From an uncultured Flavobacteriales bacterium (GTDB lineage: Bacteria; Bacteroidota; Bacteroidia; Flavobacteriales; Schleiferiaceae): a stretch of DNA of 64,000 nucleotides. The first letter of the stretch is position 1. Each line of letters starts with the position of its first letter. Below the pieces are notes generated by a model, which was not told the DNA's origin, did not search any database, and saw only the letters and a list, made by a program, of their open reading frames with translations. Location: assembly GCA_913055685.1 (NCBI GenBank), contig CAJXKC010000001.1, positions 124,001 through 188,000 of the forward strand, written 5' to 3'. Shown here one piece after another: positions 6,731 through 15,129 of this stretch. Position numbers and translations under genes: made by a program.

Positions 6731-8272
6731 TTACTGCACTCCCCAAAAATCTCGATCCAAGCTCCGGTATTGGACAGCTTCGGCCAAATGATTTGATTTA
6801 ATATGATCGGCATGATCTAAATCGGCAATAGTCCGCGCAACCTTTAAAATACGATCATAAGCCCGGCCACTGAGATTTAGACGCTCCATCGCCTTTTTCA
6901 AAAGGGCACGACTATCCTCGTCCAAGGCGCAAACCTTACGCAAGAGGGCACTATCCATTTGCGCATTAAAAAAGATCTGCTGGCTACCCTGAAACCTTAG
7001 GTCTTGTTTTTCCCGCGCTTTCAGGACTCTTCCTTGTATCAGCTGACTGCTCTCCCCCTTTTCTCGGGAAGCAATGGCATCAAAACTAACCGGCGTTACT
7101 TCTACCTGAATATCTATACGATCTAATAAGGGTCCGGATATTTTATTTAAATATTTCTGCACTAAGCCGGGGGAACATACACATTCCTTCTCAGGATGGT
7201 TAAAGTAACCGCAAGGACAAGGGTTCATGGAGGCAATAAGCATAAATGATGCTGGAAAATCGACCGACAACCTTGCTCTACTAATGGTTACTTTTCGCTC
7301 CTCCATTGGCTGCCTCAAGACCTCCAAAACTGTACGTTTAAATTCGGGCAGCTCGTCTAAAAACAAGATGCCATTATGGGCCAAGCTAATCTCACCTGGC
7401 TGAGGAAAACCTCCGCCGCCAACTAAAGCCACATCAGAAATGCTATGATGAGGGGAGCGAAAAGGACGATAAACCACCAGGCTTTCGCCACTCTTTAGTT
7501 TTCCGGCTACCGAATGAATTTTAGTGGTCTCAATAGATTCATAGCGATTCATAGGTGGCAATATGCCCGACATCCTTTTAGCTAACATGGTCTTCCCCGC
7601 TCCAGGTGGACCAATTAATAAGACATTATGCCCCCCTGCTGCCGCAATTTCTAATGCTCTTTTAACCCCTAACTGCCCTCTCACCTCAGCAAAGTCTGGA
7701 AAACTGCGTCTTAGCTCAGTTTTAAGCTCTTCGGAACTTTTTGGCTCAGAAACCTTAATTAGACCCTCTCCTTTAAAATGCAGTATAACTTCCTTTAAAG
7801 AACTCGCACCGTAAATCTCTAGACCCTCTACTACCGATGCCTCTTTAACATTCTTATCTGGAATAACAACTGCTTTAAAGCCATCTTTCTTTGCTTGGAT
7901 TACAATAGGTAAAATACCTCTTACCGAAACTAAACTTCCATCCAATGATAATTCACCCACCAATAAACACTCCGATAGGCCTGGCAATTCCTCTTGCTTA
8001 GATGCTGCTAAAATTGCTAGAGCTATGGGTAAGTCATAAGCCGATCCTTCTTTACGAATATCGGCGGGTGAGAGATTTATGGTAATTCGGAAACCGGGCC
8101 ATTTGTAATTATTATTTAAAAGTGCCGCGTGAATACGATGTTGACTTTCCTTTATGGCCGAATCAGGTAGGCCCACTAAATGAAAATTTACACCAGGATT
8201 CACATTAGCTTCAACCGTAATGGTACTTGCATCCACACCAACCACGGCACTACTATAGGTTTTTGAAAGCAT
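6731..8272 (-). CDS. comM: YifB/ComM family Mg-chelatase-like AAA+ ATPase
   Basis: A 513-residue protein. The N-terminal domain (about 1-170, starting MLSKTYSSAVVGVDASTITV) has the Lon-protease-like ChlI fold. It is followed by an AAA+ module with Walker A GPPGAGKTMLAK and Walker B GILFLDELPEF, then the C-terminal Mg-chelatase domain (RAYDRILKVARTIADL). A CPCGYFNHPEKECVC cysteine cluster between them is typical. In naturally competent bacteria ComM is a hexameric helicase that promotes branch migration during transformation; the family is also found in non-competent species. It stands alone and is divergent from the small gene at 8423. Confidence 0.93.
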   Translation of the reverse strand: MLSKTYSSAVVGVDASTITVEANVNPGVNFHLVGLPDSAIKESQHRIHAALLNNNYKWPGFRITINLSPADIRKEGSAYDLPIALAILAASKQEELPGLSECLLVGELSLDGSLVSVRGILPIVIQAKKDGFKAVVIPDKNVKEASVVEGLEIYGASSLKEVILHFKGEGLIKVSEPKSSEELKTELRRSFPDFAEVRGQLGVKRALEIAAAGGHNVLLIGPPGAGKTMLAKRMSGILPPMNRYESIETTKIHSVAGKLKSGESLVVYRPFRSPHHSISDVALVGGGGFPQPGEISLAHNGILFLDELPEFKRTVLEVLRQPMEERKVTISRARLSVDFPASFMLIASMNPCPCGYFNHPEKECVCSPGLVQKYLNKISGPLLDRIDIQVEVTPVSFDAIASREKGESSQLIQGRVLKAREKQDLRFQGSQQIFFNAQMDSALLRKVCALDEDSRALLKKAMERLNLSGRAYDRILKVARTIADLDHADHIKSNHLAEAVQYRSLDRDFWGVQ

Positions 8273-8363
8273 TTTTTAATCAGGTTTTAAAGTATCTAAT
8301 CCGTAGATAATGATTTTACAACGGAGAAAAAACATCTTCTTTATTTATGAAATCGAAATTATT

Positions 8364-8371
8364 TATTTTTG
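8364..8371 (+). promoter_or_regulatory. Promoter -7 box of the gene at 8423
   Basis: TATTTTTG matches TAnnTTTG and lies 51 bases before the ATG. No convincing -33 element is seen. Confidence 0.45.
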
Positions 8372-8422
8372 TACTTTCCATTAAAGGAAGGAGTTAATTA
8401 GAAGCATTTAAAAATTTATTTA

Positions 8423-8680
8423 ATGTCACGAGTACCTAAATCAGCGCATACCCCAAAACAGGTAGCAGAATATTTAAAAAGCCAAATTGCGGTTAGAGGC
8501 GAAAAAGGATTGAAGTCAGCTTTTGCTAATCAGTTCTTCACTCACTTTAATACCGAAGAAATTGAAGATTTGCAAGCATCTTTTCAACGAGAGTTGCAAA
8601 ACCGTTCTGAAGCAGAAATTCAACGTTTAAGAGAAATGCTTGAAGCAAAAAGCGGGAAAACAGTTGAATTAAAAGACTGA
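8423..8680 (+). CDS. Unknown small helical protein
   Basis: An 85-residue, highly charged protein without signal peptide or membrane segment. It looks helical throughout: TPKQVAEYLKSQIAVRGEKG, then a C-terminal helix FQRELQNRSEAEIQRLREML. I do not recognise a family. It has its own -7 box and its own terminator (8712-8744), so it is an independent transcript between comM and recA. DNA binding is possible from the size and charge but is not shown by any motif. Confidence 0.75.
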   Translation: MSRVPKSAHTPKQVAEYLKSQIAVRGEKGLKSAFANQFFTHFNTEEIEDLQASFQRELQNRSEAEIQRLREMLEAKSGKTVELKD

Positions 8681-8711
8681 TTCCGCTTCGAACAAACGTG
8701 TACAAACACTT

Positions 8712-8744
8712 AAGGCTCAACATTAAAATGATTGAGCCTTTTTT
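8712..8744 (+). terminator. Rho-independent terminator of the gene at 8423
   Basis: The 9-bp stem AAGGCTCAA / TTGAGCCTT has an 11-base loop, and a run of T follows it. Confidence 0.85.
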
Positions 8745-8770
8745 CGTTATGTAAGGAAGCTAAAGCACCT

Positions 8771-8778
8771 TATATTTG
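8771..8778 (+). promoter_or_regulatory. Promoter -7 box of recA
   Basis: TATATTTG is an exact consensus match 21 bases before the ATG, implying a leader of about 15 bases. No SOS-box palindrome is obvious around it. Confidence 0.6.
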
Positions 8779-8798
8779 TGTTCCATAATTGAAGAAAA

Positions 8799-9797
8799 AT
8801 GAGTGACGACAAGAATGCCAAATTAAAAGCCCTAAAGCTTACCCTAGATAAAATGGACAAAACTTACGGTAAAGGCGCCGTAATGAGAATGGGCGATAGT
8901 CCCATGGAAAAAATCGAAACCATTCCTTCGGGTTCTTTAGGTTTAGATATAGCCCTCGGAGTAGAAGGCTACCCTAAAGGCCGTGTCGTTGAAATATATG
9001 GACCTGAAAGTTCGGGTAAAACCACTCTTACCCTACATGCTATTGCAGAGGTTCAAAAGCAAGGAGGTATTGCTGCCTTTATTGATGCTGAACATGCCTT
9101 CGACCGGGTATATGCGGAAAATCTTGGGATAGACACCGAAGAACTAATTATATCTCAGCCAGACAACGGAGAGCAAGCCTTAGAGATTGCCGACAACTTA
9201 ATCCGTTCGGGCGCAATCGACCTACTGATCATTGATTCGGTAGCGGCTCTTACTCCAAAAAGTGAAATTGAAGGAGAAATGGGCGATAGTAAAATGGGCT
9301 TACAAGCGCGTTTAATGTCTCAGGCGCTTAGAAAACTTACAGGAACCATAAGCAAGACCAATTGCTGCTGTATCTTCATTAACCAATTACGGGAAAAAAT
9401 TGGGGTAATGTTTGGCAATCCTGAGACTACCACCGGTGGTAATGCGCTCAAGTTTTACGCCTCGGTGCGACTTGATATTCGTCGTATTTCTCAGATCAAA
9501 GATGCGGATGGTGTATCTGGTAACCGTGCCCGAGTTAAAGTGGTTAAAAACAAAGTTGCTCCCCCCTTCCGTCAGACTGAATTTGACATTATCTACGGCC
9601 AGGGGATTTCTAAAGTGGGAGAAATTATCGATCTAGGGGTTGAACATGAAATCGTGAAAAAATCAGGCTCCTGGTTTAGCTACGGAGACACCAAGCTTGG
9701 TCAGGGTAGAGATGCAGTGCGTCAATTACTAGAAGACAATCCAGAATTAGCCGATGAAATAGAGGTTAAAATTAAGGATGCCCTAAACGGAAAATAA
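8799..9797 (+). CDS. recA: Recombinase RecA
   Basis: A 332-residue RecA. It forms filaments on single-stranded DNA and catalyses strand exchange in homologous recombination and SOS induction. Motifs are Walker A GPESSGKT (residues 68-75), the catalytic-glutamate region [10 protein letters not shown], Walker [13 protein letters not shown], loop L1/L2 segments ([40 protein letters not shown]) and the allosteric glutamine in INQLR. The C-terminal acidic tail of E. coli RecA is short here. The gene is monocistronic, with a -7 box before it and a terminator at 9807-9830. Confidence 0.98.
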   Translation: MSDDKNAKLKALKLTLDKMDKTYGKGAVMRMGDSPMEKIETIPSGSLGLDIALGVEGYPKGRVVEIYGPESSGKTTLTLHAIAEVQKQGGIAAFIDAEHAFDRVYAENLGIDTEELIISQPDNGEQALEIADNLIRSGAIDLLIIDSVAALTPKSEIEGEMGDSKMGLQARLMSQALRKLTGTISKTNCCCIFINQLREKIGVMFGNPETTTGGNALKFYASVRLDIRRISQIKDADGVSGNRARVKVVKNKVAPPFRQTEFDIIYGQGISKVGEIIDLGVEHEIVKKSGSWFSYGDTKLGQGRDAVRQLLEDNPELADEIEVKIKDALNGK

Positions 9798-9806
9798 TTT
9801 TTCAAT

Positions 9807-9830
9807 AAAGCCGGTCCAAAGCCGGCTTTT
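9807..9830 (+). terminator. Rho-independent terminator of recA
   Basis: The stem AAAGCCGG / CCGGCTTT has a 7-base loop and ends in T residues. It starts 9 bases after the recA stop and lies just before the next start codon. Confidence 0.85.
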
Positions 9831-9842
9831 CAATTTTTAAGC

Positions 9843-10910
9843 ATGAGAGTTTTTAGCGGTTTTATAGTTTTCATTATTGCCATTAGCTTATCCGCTTGTA
9901 ATTCAGCAAGCCAGGATAGTGAGGCTGATCAAAAAGGTTCCGAAAATTCACAACCGGATAGCACAGCACCACAAGGGCAAATTGCGCCTTCCGATCGCCT
10001 AGATTCCCTTGATGCTGTCCTTAAATCAGACCCGAATAATTTAGAAGCCTTGACCCTAAGAGGTAAGAAGAGAATGAAGCGTGGTGACCTACAGAACGCC
10101 TTATTCGATTTTCAAAGAGTTCAGGAAATTGACTCTACCTATCAAGACATGCTTTTAGCTTTAGGTGAACTTTATATGCGCCGAAATCAAAGCCGTCAAG
10201 CACGAGATGCGTGGTTAAGCTGCGCGAACAATAGTCCACAAGCTTTGGATTGTCGTATTAATTTAGGCCGCCTGTATGCTAGCGTTCAAGATTACAAACC
10301 GGCCTTAAACTTCCTCAATGAGGCGATAGAAATTGACCCTTACAATGCCGAAGCACATCTACTAAAAGGGGTGGTGATTCGCGATGGAGTTAGGGATACT
10401 AATTTAGCTTTAACCTTTATTCAGAGAGCTACTGAACTAGACCAAGAGTATGTAGAAGCATTGGACCTAATGGGCGTGATGCTTGCCGACAAAGAAGATA
10501 CCCTAGCTCCCTACTACTATAAGCGCATTCTTAATATTGATCCGGAGCGATGGGACATTTATTATAAACTAGGGGTTTATTACATGAATCAGGATGAAAT
10601 AAACCGAGCCTTAGAAGCTTACACCAAAGCTACCCAGATAAACCCTTATGACGCCGATAGCTATTACAATATGGGCTACCTTTTCACCACTCAGGTAAAG
10701 GATTATCGAGAGGCAAAAAAATACTTTAGTCAATCGATTCAAGCCAAGCCTAACAATAATTACAAGGCCTATTATGGACGCGCCTATGCCTATGAAATGC
10801 TTGGAGATGTTATTAATGCCGAAAAAGATTATCTAAAATCTCTTGAATTACTTCCATTGTATCAACCTGCTCGAGAAGGCTTAGCGCGCGTGCGAAAGAG
10901 CAAGCAATAA
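9843..10910 (+). CDS. TPR-repeat lipoprotein
   Basis: A 355-residue lipoprotein with lipobox LSAC (Cys19) after a hydrophobic signal, then a disordered polar linker (about 20-50). About eight tetratricopeptide repeats follow (about 55-350). Examples are ALTLRGKKRMKRGDLQNALF and DSYYNMGYLFTTQVKDYREA, with the typical W/LG..Y..A...P spacing. It probably scaffolds an envelope complex; no partner can be named. The following 98-residue gene starts on the last base of its stop codon (TAATG), so translation is coupled. The small space after recA contains only the recA terminator, so its own promoter must overlap that. Confidence 0.88.
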   Translation: MRVFSGFIVFIIAISLSACNSASQDSEADQKGSENSQPDSTAPQGQIAPSDRLDSLDAVLKSDPNNLEALTLRGKKRMKRGDLQNALFDFQRVQEIDSTYQDMLLALGELYMRRNQSRQARDAWLSCANNSPQALDCRINLGRLYASVQDYKPALNFLNEAIEIDPYNAEAHLLKGVVIRDGVRDTNLALTFIQRATELDQEYVEALDLMGVMLADKEDTLAPYYYKRILNIDPERWDIYYKLGVYYMNQDEINRALEAYTKATQINPYDADSYYNMGYLFTTQVKDYREAKKYFSQSIQAKPNNNYKAYYGRAYAYEMLGDVINAEKDYLKSLELLPLYQPAREGLARVRKSKQ

Positions 10911-11206
10911 TGAATTGGTTTCAAAATAAAAATTGGAGCGACGAGAGTCACCTTGAATTCTATCAAAACTATCGTTTAGCAGATTCTGAAACCCAGGCTA
11001 AGGCACTGATTACTCAGGCTGAATTACTCTGCAAGCATCTAGACGGAAATACGCTAAAAGCTGCCGAATCGCTACTGATACTATGGATGAAAGATCACTT
11101 CGACAAAGAAACTGCGCCCAAGGTATATGAGCTTATGGCTAATATTTGTCATCGGATAGGCGACCATAAAAGGGCACATGACTTTGAACGAAAGATTAAG
11201 CGCTAA
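10910..11206 (+). CDS. Unknown small protein coupled to the TPR lipoprotein
   Basis: A 98-residue soluble helical protein that I do not recognise. Its sequence (ETQAKALITQAELLCKHLDG, then APKVYELMANICHRIGDHKRA) suggests two or three helical hairpins like degenerate TPRs. The start codon overlaps the TAA of the TPR lipoprotein gene by one base, which implies translational coupling and perhaps a joint role. Its stop shares the tetranucleotide CTAA (11203-11206) with the stop of the convergent GDPD gene. Confidence 0.7.
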   Translation: MNWFQNKNWSDESHLEFYQNYRLADSETQAKALITQAELLCKHLDGNTLKAAESLLILWMKDHFDKETAPKVYELMANICHRIGDHKRAHDFERKIKR

Positions 11207-12093
11207 TATCTCCCTAGAGCGCTTATCATTCGCGCGGGATAGTCGGTAATAATTCCATCTACCCCCATCTCTTTGAGGCGTTGTGCTTCCTCAATTTCAT
11301 TTACAGTCCAAGGTACCACCTGCACCTTCAAGGCTTTTAAGTTTTGTAAAAAGCCTTGGTTGACTAACTGGTAATGAGGACTAATCACATCTGGAATAAA
11401 ACCAAGCCTATTAAGATGATCCTTTAAATCCTCCTTTCCATTATCAATGAGAAAGGAAAGCTTCAATTCTGGTCTTTTATCATGAAGATATTGAAGGACT
11501 CTGGGGTCAAAACTTTGCAGAACAAGTCGCTGCTTTAAATCGGCTTTATCCAACACTTCCAAGACCAAATCGGCATAGGACTTATAATCAGGACTATAAA
11601 CCCCATCCCATTCGGGCTTTGACTTAATTTCAATATTGTAATTCGGCATTTCCCGCCCCATCATTAAAGCCGTCTCTTCACAGGCACTTAGCAAATCGAT
11701 GAGAAGAGGCTTTGCTATTCTTTCATTAGCCTGACTAGGAAATTTTGGATTTGTCTTAGATCCACAATCATAAGCCTGAATTTCTTGGTAACTCAGTTTA
11801 AACAAGTTTACCAGTGGACTATCCCTTAAAGATGCTCCATCTGGACCTATACAAATTTGAGGATTAAAAAAAGGCTCATGAGAAACCACAACCTGAGAGT
11901 CGGCACTAATAACTACATCCAATTCTAGGGTCAGAACTCCTTCTTGCAGGGCCCGCATCATAGCTGGAATAGTGTTCTCTGGTGCTTCTCCCCGGGCTCC
12001 GCGATGCCCTTGCCAGTCGAAAGGTTTTTCTACTGTGCCTGTTTTACACGTTGCCAATAAGATTATCAGTAAAAAATACTGAACTATTCTCAT
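11203..12093 (-). CDS. Glycerophosphodiester phosphodiesterase family lipoprotein
   Basis: A 296-residue GDPD-family enzyme. It hydrolyses glycerophosphodiesters to glycerol-3-phosphate and an alcohol. The N-terminus carries a lipobox (LLATC, Cys16). The catalytic motifs are GHRGARGEAPENT (His-Arg and Glu of the TIM barrel), LELDVVISADSQVVVSHEP (Glu, Asp and the second His) and the C-terminal MGVDGIITDYPARM. It is probably anchored in the periplasm or outer membrane. The start overlaps the stop of the SDR gene by four bases, so the two are co-transcribed. GlpQ-like activity is inferred from the family. Confidence 0.9.
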   Translation of the reverse strand: MRIVQYFLLIILLATCKTGTVEKPFDWQGHRGARGEAPENTIPAMMRALQEGVLTLELDVVISADSQVVVSHEPFFNPQICIGPDGASLRDSPLVNLFKLSYQEIQAYDCGSKTNPKFPSQANERIAKPLLIDLLSACEETALMMGREMPNYNIEIKSKPEWDGVYSPDYKSYADLVLEVLDKADLKQRLVLQSFDPRVLQYLHDKRPELKLSFLIDNGKEDLKDHLNRLGFIPDVISPHYQLVNQGFLQNLKALKVQVVPWTVNEIEEAQRLKEMGVDGIITDYPARMISALGRY

Positions 12094-12962
12094 TTCCCTT
12101 TACGAGTTGCTTCACCAATCCAGTCCCACATTTCGTCCGGAACCGCCTCCAAAAAGTTAAGTTCACCGGCACCTAAAAGCCATTCACCTCCATCGATAGT
12201 TACTATTTCCCCATTCATATAGGCGGCGAAATCACTCACTAAAAAGGCAGCCAAATTGGCCAGCTCCTGGCGTTCACCGGCTCTTTTAAGTGGCACTTGA
12301 TTTTCAATTTTGAGCATATCTGGAATATCTCCAGGCAATAAACGACTCCAAGCTCCTTCGGTAGGGAATGGACCTGGCGCAATAGCATTAAAGCGGATGC
12401 CATGACGCGCCCATTCAACCGCTAAAGACCTTGTCATGGCAGAAACCCCTGCCTTAGCCATAGCAGATGGAACGACGAAAGCCGATCCAGTGGCAGCATA
12501 AGTTGTAGTGATATTAAGCACCACTTTACCTTTCTCTTCATTCTTAATCCAATGCTTACCGAAAGCTAAAGTGCAGTTCTTAGTTCCCTTTAAAACAATA
12601 TCGATGACTGCGTCAAAAGCACCGGGAGAAAGGCGTTCGGTAGGACTAATAAAATTACCTGCAGCATTGTTTAAAAGTACATCGACCTTCCCATAATGCG
12701 CTATTACCGCATCCTTCATCTTATCGACCTCCTCGAAGCTTCGAACATCACATGGGTGAAAGAAAACCTCCCCACCTTTTGCCGCCATCATTTCTCCTGC
12801 GGCTTTCTCAAGGACTTCTACTCTCCTTCCACAGATGGCCAATTTAGCACCAAGTTCAAGAAAATACTCTCCCATGGAGCGACCCAAACCTGTACCACCT
12901 CCGGTAATCATTATTACTTTGCCCTCAAGAGCACCATCACGTAGCATTCCGCTCGTATTCAT
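12090..12962 (-). CDS. SDR oxidoreductase, 2,4-dienoyl-CoA reductase-like
   Basis: A 290-residue short-chain dehydrogenase. The NADP(H)-binding motif is GGGTGLG with GRR at the end of beta-2, followed by NNAAGN. The usual YxxxK is replaced by SxxxK in FVVPSAMAKAGVSAMTRSLA, as in the peroxisomal 2,4-dienoyl-CoA reductase subgroup. The downstream NAIAPGPFPTEGAWSRLLPG also fits that group, so a role in oxidising unsaturated fatty acids is likely. It is cytoplasmic. It is co-transcribed with the GDPD lipoprotein gene (4-base overlap), a possible lipid-turnover link that is only inferred. Confidence 0.85.
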   Translation of the reverse strand: MNTSGMLRDGALEGKVIMITGGGTGLGRSMGEYFLELGAKLAICGRRVEVLEKAAGEMMAAKGGEVFFHPCDVRSFEEVDKMKDAVIAHYGKVDVLLNNAAGNFISPTERLSPGAFDAVIDIVLKGTKNCTLAFGKHWIKNEEKGKVVLNITTTYAATGSAFVVPSAMAKAGVSAMTRSLAVEWARHGIRFNAIAPGPFPTEGAWSRLLPGDIPDMLKIENQVPLKRAGERQELANLAAFLVSDFAAYMNGEIVTIDGGEWLLGAGELNFLEAVPDEMWDWIGEATRKGK

Positions 12963-13071
12963 TATCCTCGCTTTTGTTTATGCGCAAGATAAGTATTATC
13001 CAAAGGTGGCCACATTAATTAATGATTAAGCCTGAAAATTCAGACCTTTATCCCCAAAGCAATCAAAGAGA

Positions 13072-15129
13072 ATGCCCGAAAATATTATCAGTCCAAAGGC
13101 ACAGGAAATTCCGCATGAGCTCCAAATGCATGGCCACAAGCGCATTGACCCTTACTTCTGGCTTCGGGAGCGAGAAAACCCAGATACCATTGCATATTTA
13201 GAGGCAGAGAATACCTACCGCGAACAGCATATGCAGCACCTTCAAGGCTTTGAACAAGACCTCTTTAAAGAAATGAAAGCGCGCATTAAGGAGGACGATA
13301 GTTCGGTACCCTATTTCCGAAATGCTTATTGGTATTACGTTCGTTATGATCAGGGCAAAGAACACCCTATATATTGTCGCAAAAAGGACTCCCTTAAAGC
13401 GGCAGAAGAAATTATCCTAGATGCTAACCTAGGGGCCAAGGACCACGAATATTATCAAGTAGCTGGCATGAGCGTTTCCCCCGATAATAAATGGCTAGCC
13501 TTTGGATTAGATACTCAGGGTCGAAGAATCCATGACATCTATTTTAAGAATCTGGAAAGTGGAGAAACCCTGCCTTCTAAACTAGAAAATAATACCGGCT
13601 CATGTTCATGGAGTAAAAAGGGTGATTATATTTTTTACACCCAAAAGGATGAAACCCTTAGAGCCAATAAAATTTACCGGCATCAATTCGGCACCAATCC
13701 AAACGAAGATGTTGAAATTTACCATGAAGAGGACCCTACTTTTGTATGCTCTTGTTATAAAAGTAAAAGCGAGGCTTATTTGATAATTGGCTCTCATAGT
13801 ACCCTTTCGAATGAATACCGGTATTTAGCCGCCGATTGGCCCGAAGGAAATTTCGCAATTATCCAGCCTCGAGAAAGAGAGCTTGAGTATTCTGTTGCTC
13901 ATTTTGGTGAGCACTGGTATATCCGCACCAATTTTAATGGAGCAAGAAACTTCTGCCTAATGCGGACCCCTATTGAAAAGGGCTTGAAAGAAAACTGGCA
14001 GCCGGTGCTAAAACATCGACCTGAAGTTTATTTAGAGGGCATCGAGATCTTTGAAGATTACCTAGTTATTGAAGAACGGTCCCAAGGTATAACGCGGATT
14101 CGGATCAAAAGGTGGGATGGTAAAGACGACCATTACCTTGAGTTTAATAGTGAAACCTATACTGCGGGAACAGGCCTGAACCTCGATTTTCAATCGAAAA
14201 AACTACGCTACTATTATTCCAGTCTGATTGAACCTTATTCGGTTGTGGAATATGATATGGAAAGTCGAGAGAAAAAGATTCTGAAACAACAGCCCGTTCT
14301 TGGTGATTTTCAAAGCTCCAATTACCGAGAAAAGCGTCTTTGGGTGAAAGCTAAAGATGGCAAAGAAGTGCCCGTATCATTAGTTTACCATAAGGACCAT
14401 GATCCAAATCAAAATTCGCAAAACACCCTTCTATACGCTTATGGTTCCTACGGTTACACCATAGAACCCTCCTTCTCCACCACGCGACTTAGTCTTTTAA
14501 ATAGGGGTTTCACCTTCGCCATTGCTCATGTTCGAGGGGGCCAATATCTGGGTCGAGAATGGTATGAAGAAGGTAAATTACTAGAAAAGAAAAACACCTT
14601 CAGTGACTTTATTGCGGCGGCAGGCGGACTCATTGACTTAGAGTACACCAATCCTAATAAGCTCTTTGCCATGGGTGGTAGTGCTGGCGGCCTGTTAATA
14701 GGGGCTGTAATAAATGAAGCACCAGAATTGTTTAAGGCGGTTATAGCTGCGGTGCCATTTGTTGATGTGGTGAGTACCATGCTTGATGAAAGTATTCCGC
14801 TCACTACCGGTGAGTACGATGAATGGGGAAACCCAAATAATGAGGAATATTACCATTACATGCTCTCATACAGTCCTTACGACCAGGTAAAACACCAATC
14901 GTATCCCAACCTACTCATAACAACTGGTCTACATGACTCTCAGGTTCAATATTGGGAACCAGCTAAATGGTGTGCGAAGCTTAGAAAGTATAAGCAAGGA
15001 GACTCCTTAGTTTTAATGTATACCAATATGAGTAGTGGGCACGGTGGGGCTAGCGGTCGCTTTGAAGCCTTAAAAGAAACAGCAATGGAATATAGTTTTA
15101 TCCTTTGGCAAGCAGGTCTAGTAAAATAA
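13072..15129 (+). CDS. ptrB: Oligopeptidase B (S9A serine peptidase)
   Basis: A 685-residue prolyl-oligopeptidase-family enzyme. The N-terminal seven-bladed propeller (about 70-400) restricts access to short peptides. The C-terminal alpha/beta-hydrolase domain (about 410-685) has nucleophile GGSAGG, aspartate in TTGLHDSQVQYWEP and histidine in SSGHGGASGR. The HVRGGQYLGREWYEEGK segment and TTGEYDEWGNP are characteristic of oligopeptidase B, which cleaves after Arg and Lys. There is no signal peptide, so it is cytoplasmic. The ATG follows a 109-base gap shared with the divergent SDR gene. No clear promoter box was found in that gap. Confidence 0.92.
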   Translation: MPENIISPKAQEIPHELQMHGHKRIDPYFWLRERENPDTIAYLEAENTYREQHMQHLQGFEQDLFKEMKARIKEDDSSVPYFRNAYWYYVRYDQGKEHPIYCRKKDSLKAAEEIILDANLGAKDHEYYQVAGMSVSPDNKWLAFGLDTQGRRIHDIYFKNLESGETLPSKLENNTGSCSWSKKGDYIFYTQKDETLRANKIYRHQFGTNPNEDVEIYHEEDPTFVCSCYKSKSEAYLIIGSHSTLSNEYRYLAADWPEGNFAIIQPRERELEYSVAHFGEHWYIRTNFNGARNFCLMRTPIEKGLKENWQPVLKHRPEVYLEGIEIFEDYLVIEERSQGITRIRIKRWDGKDDHYLEFNSETYTAGTGLNLDFQSKKLRYYYSSLIEPYSVVEYDMESREKKILKQQPVLGDFQSSNYREKRLWVKAKDGKEVPVSLVYHKDHDPNQNSQNTLLYAYGSYGYTIEPSFSTTRLSLLNRGFTFAIAHVRGGQYLGREWYEEGKLLEKKNTFSDFIAAAGGLIDLEYTNPNKLFAMGGSAGGLLIGAVINEAPELFKAVIAAVPFVDVVSTMLDESIPLTTGEYDEWGNPNNEEYYHYMLSYSPYDQVKHQSYPNLLITTGLHDSQVQYWEPAKWCAKLRKYKQGDSLVLMYTNMSSGHGGASGRFEALKETAMEYSFILWQAGLVK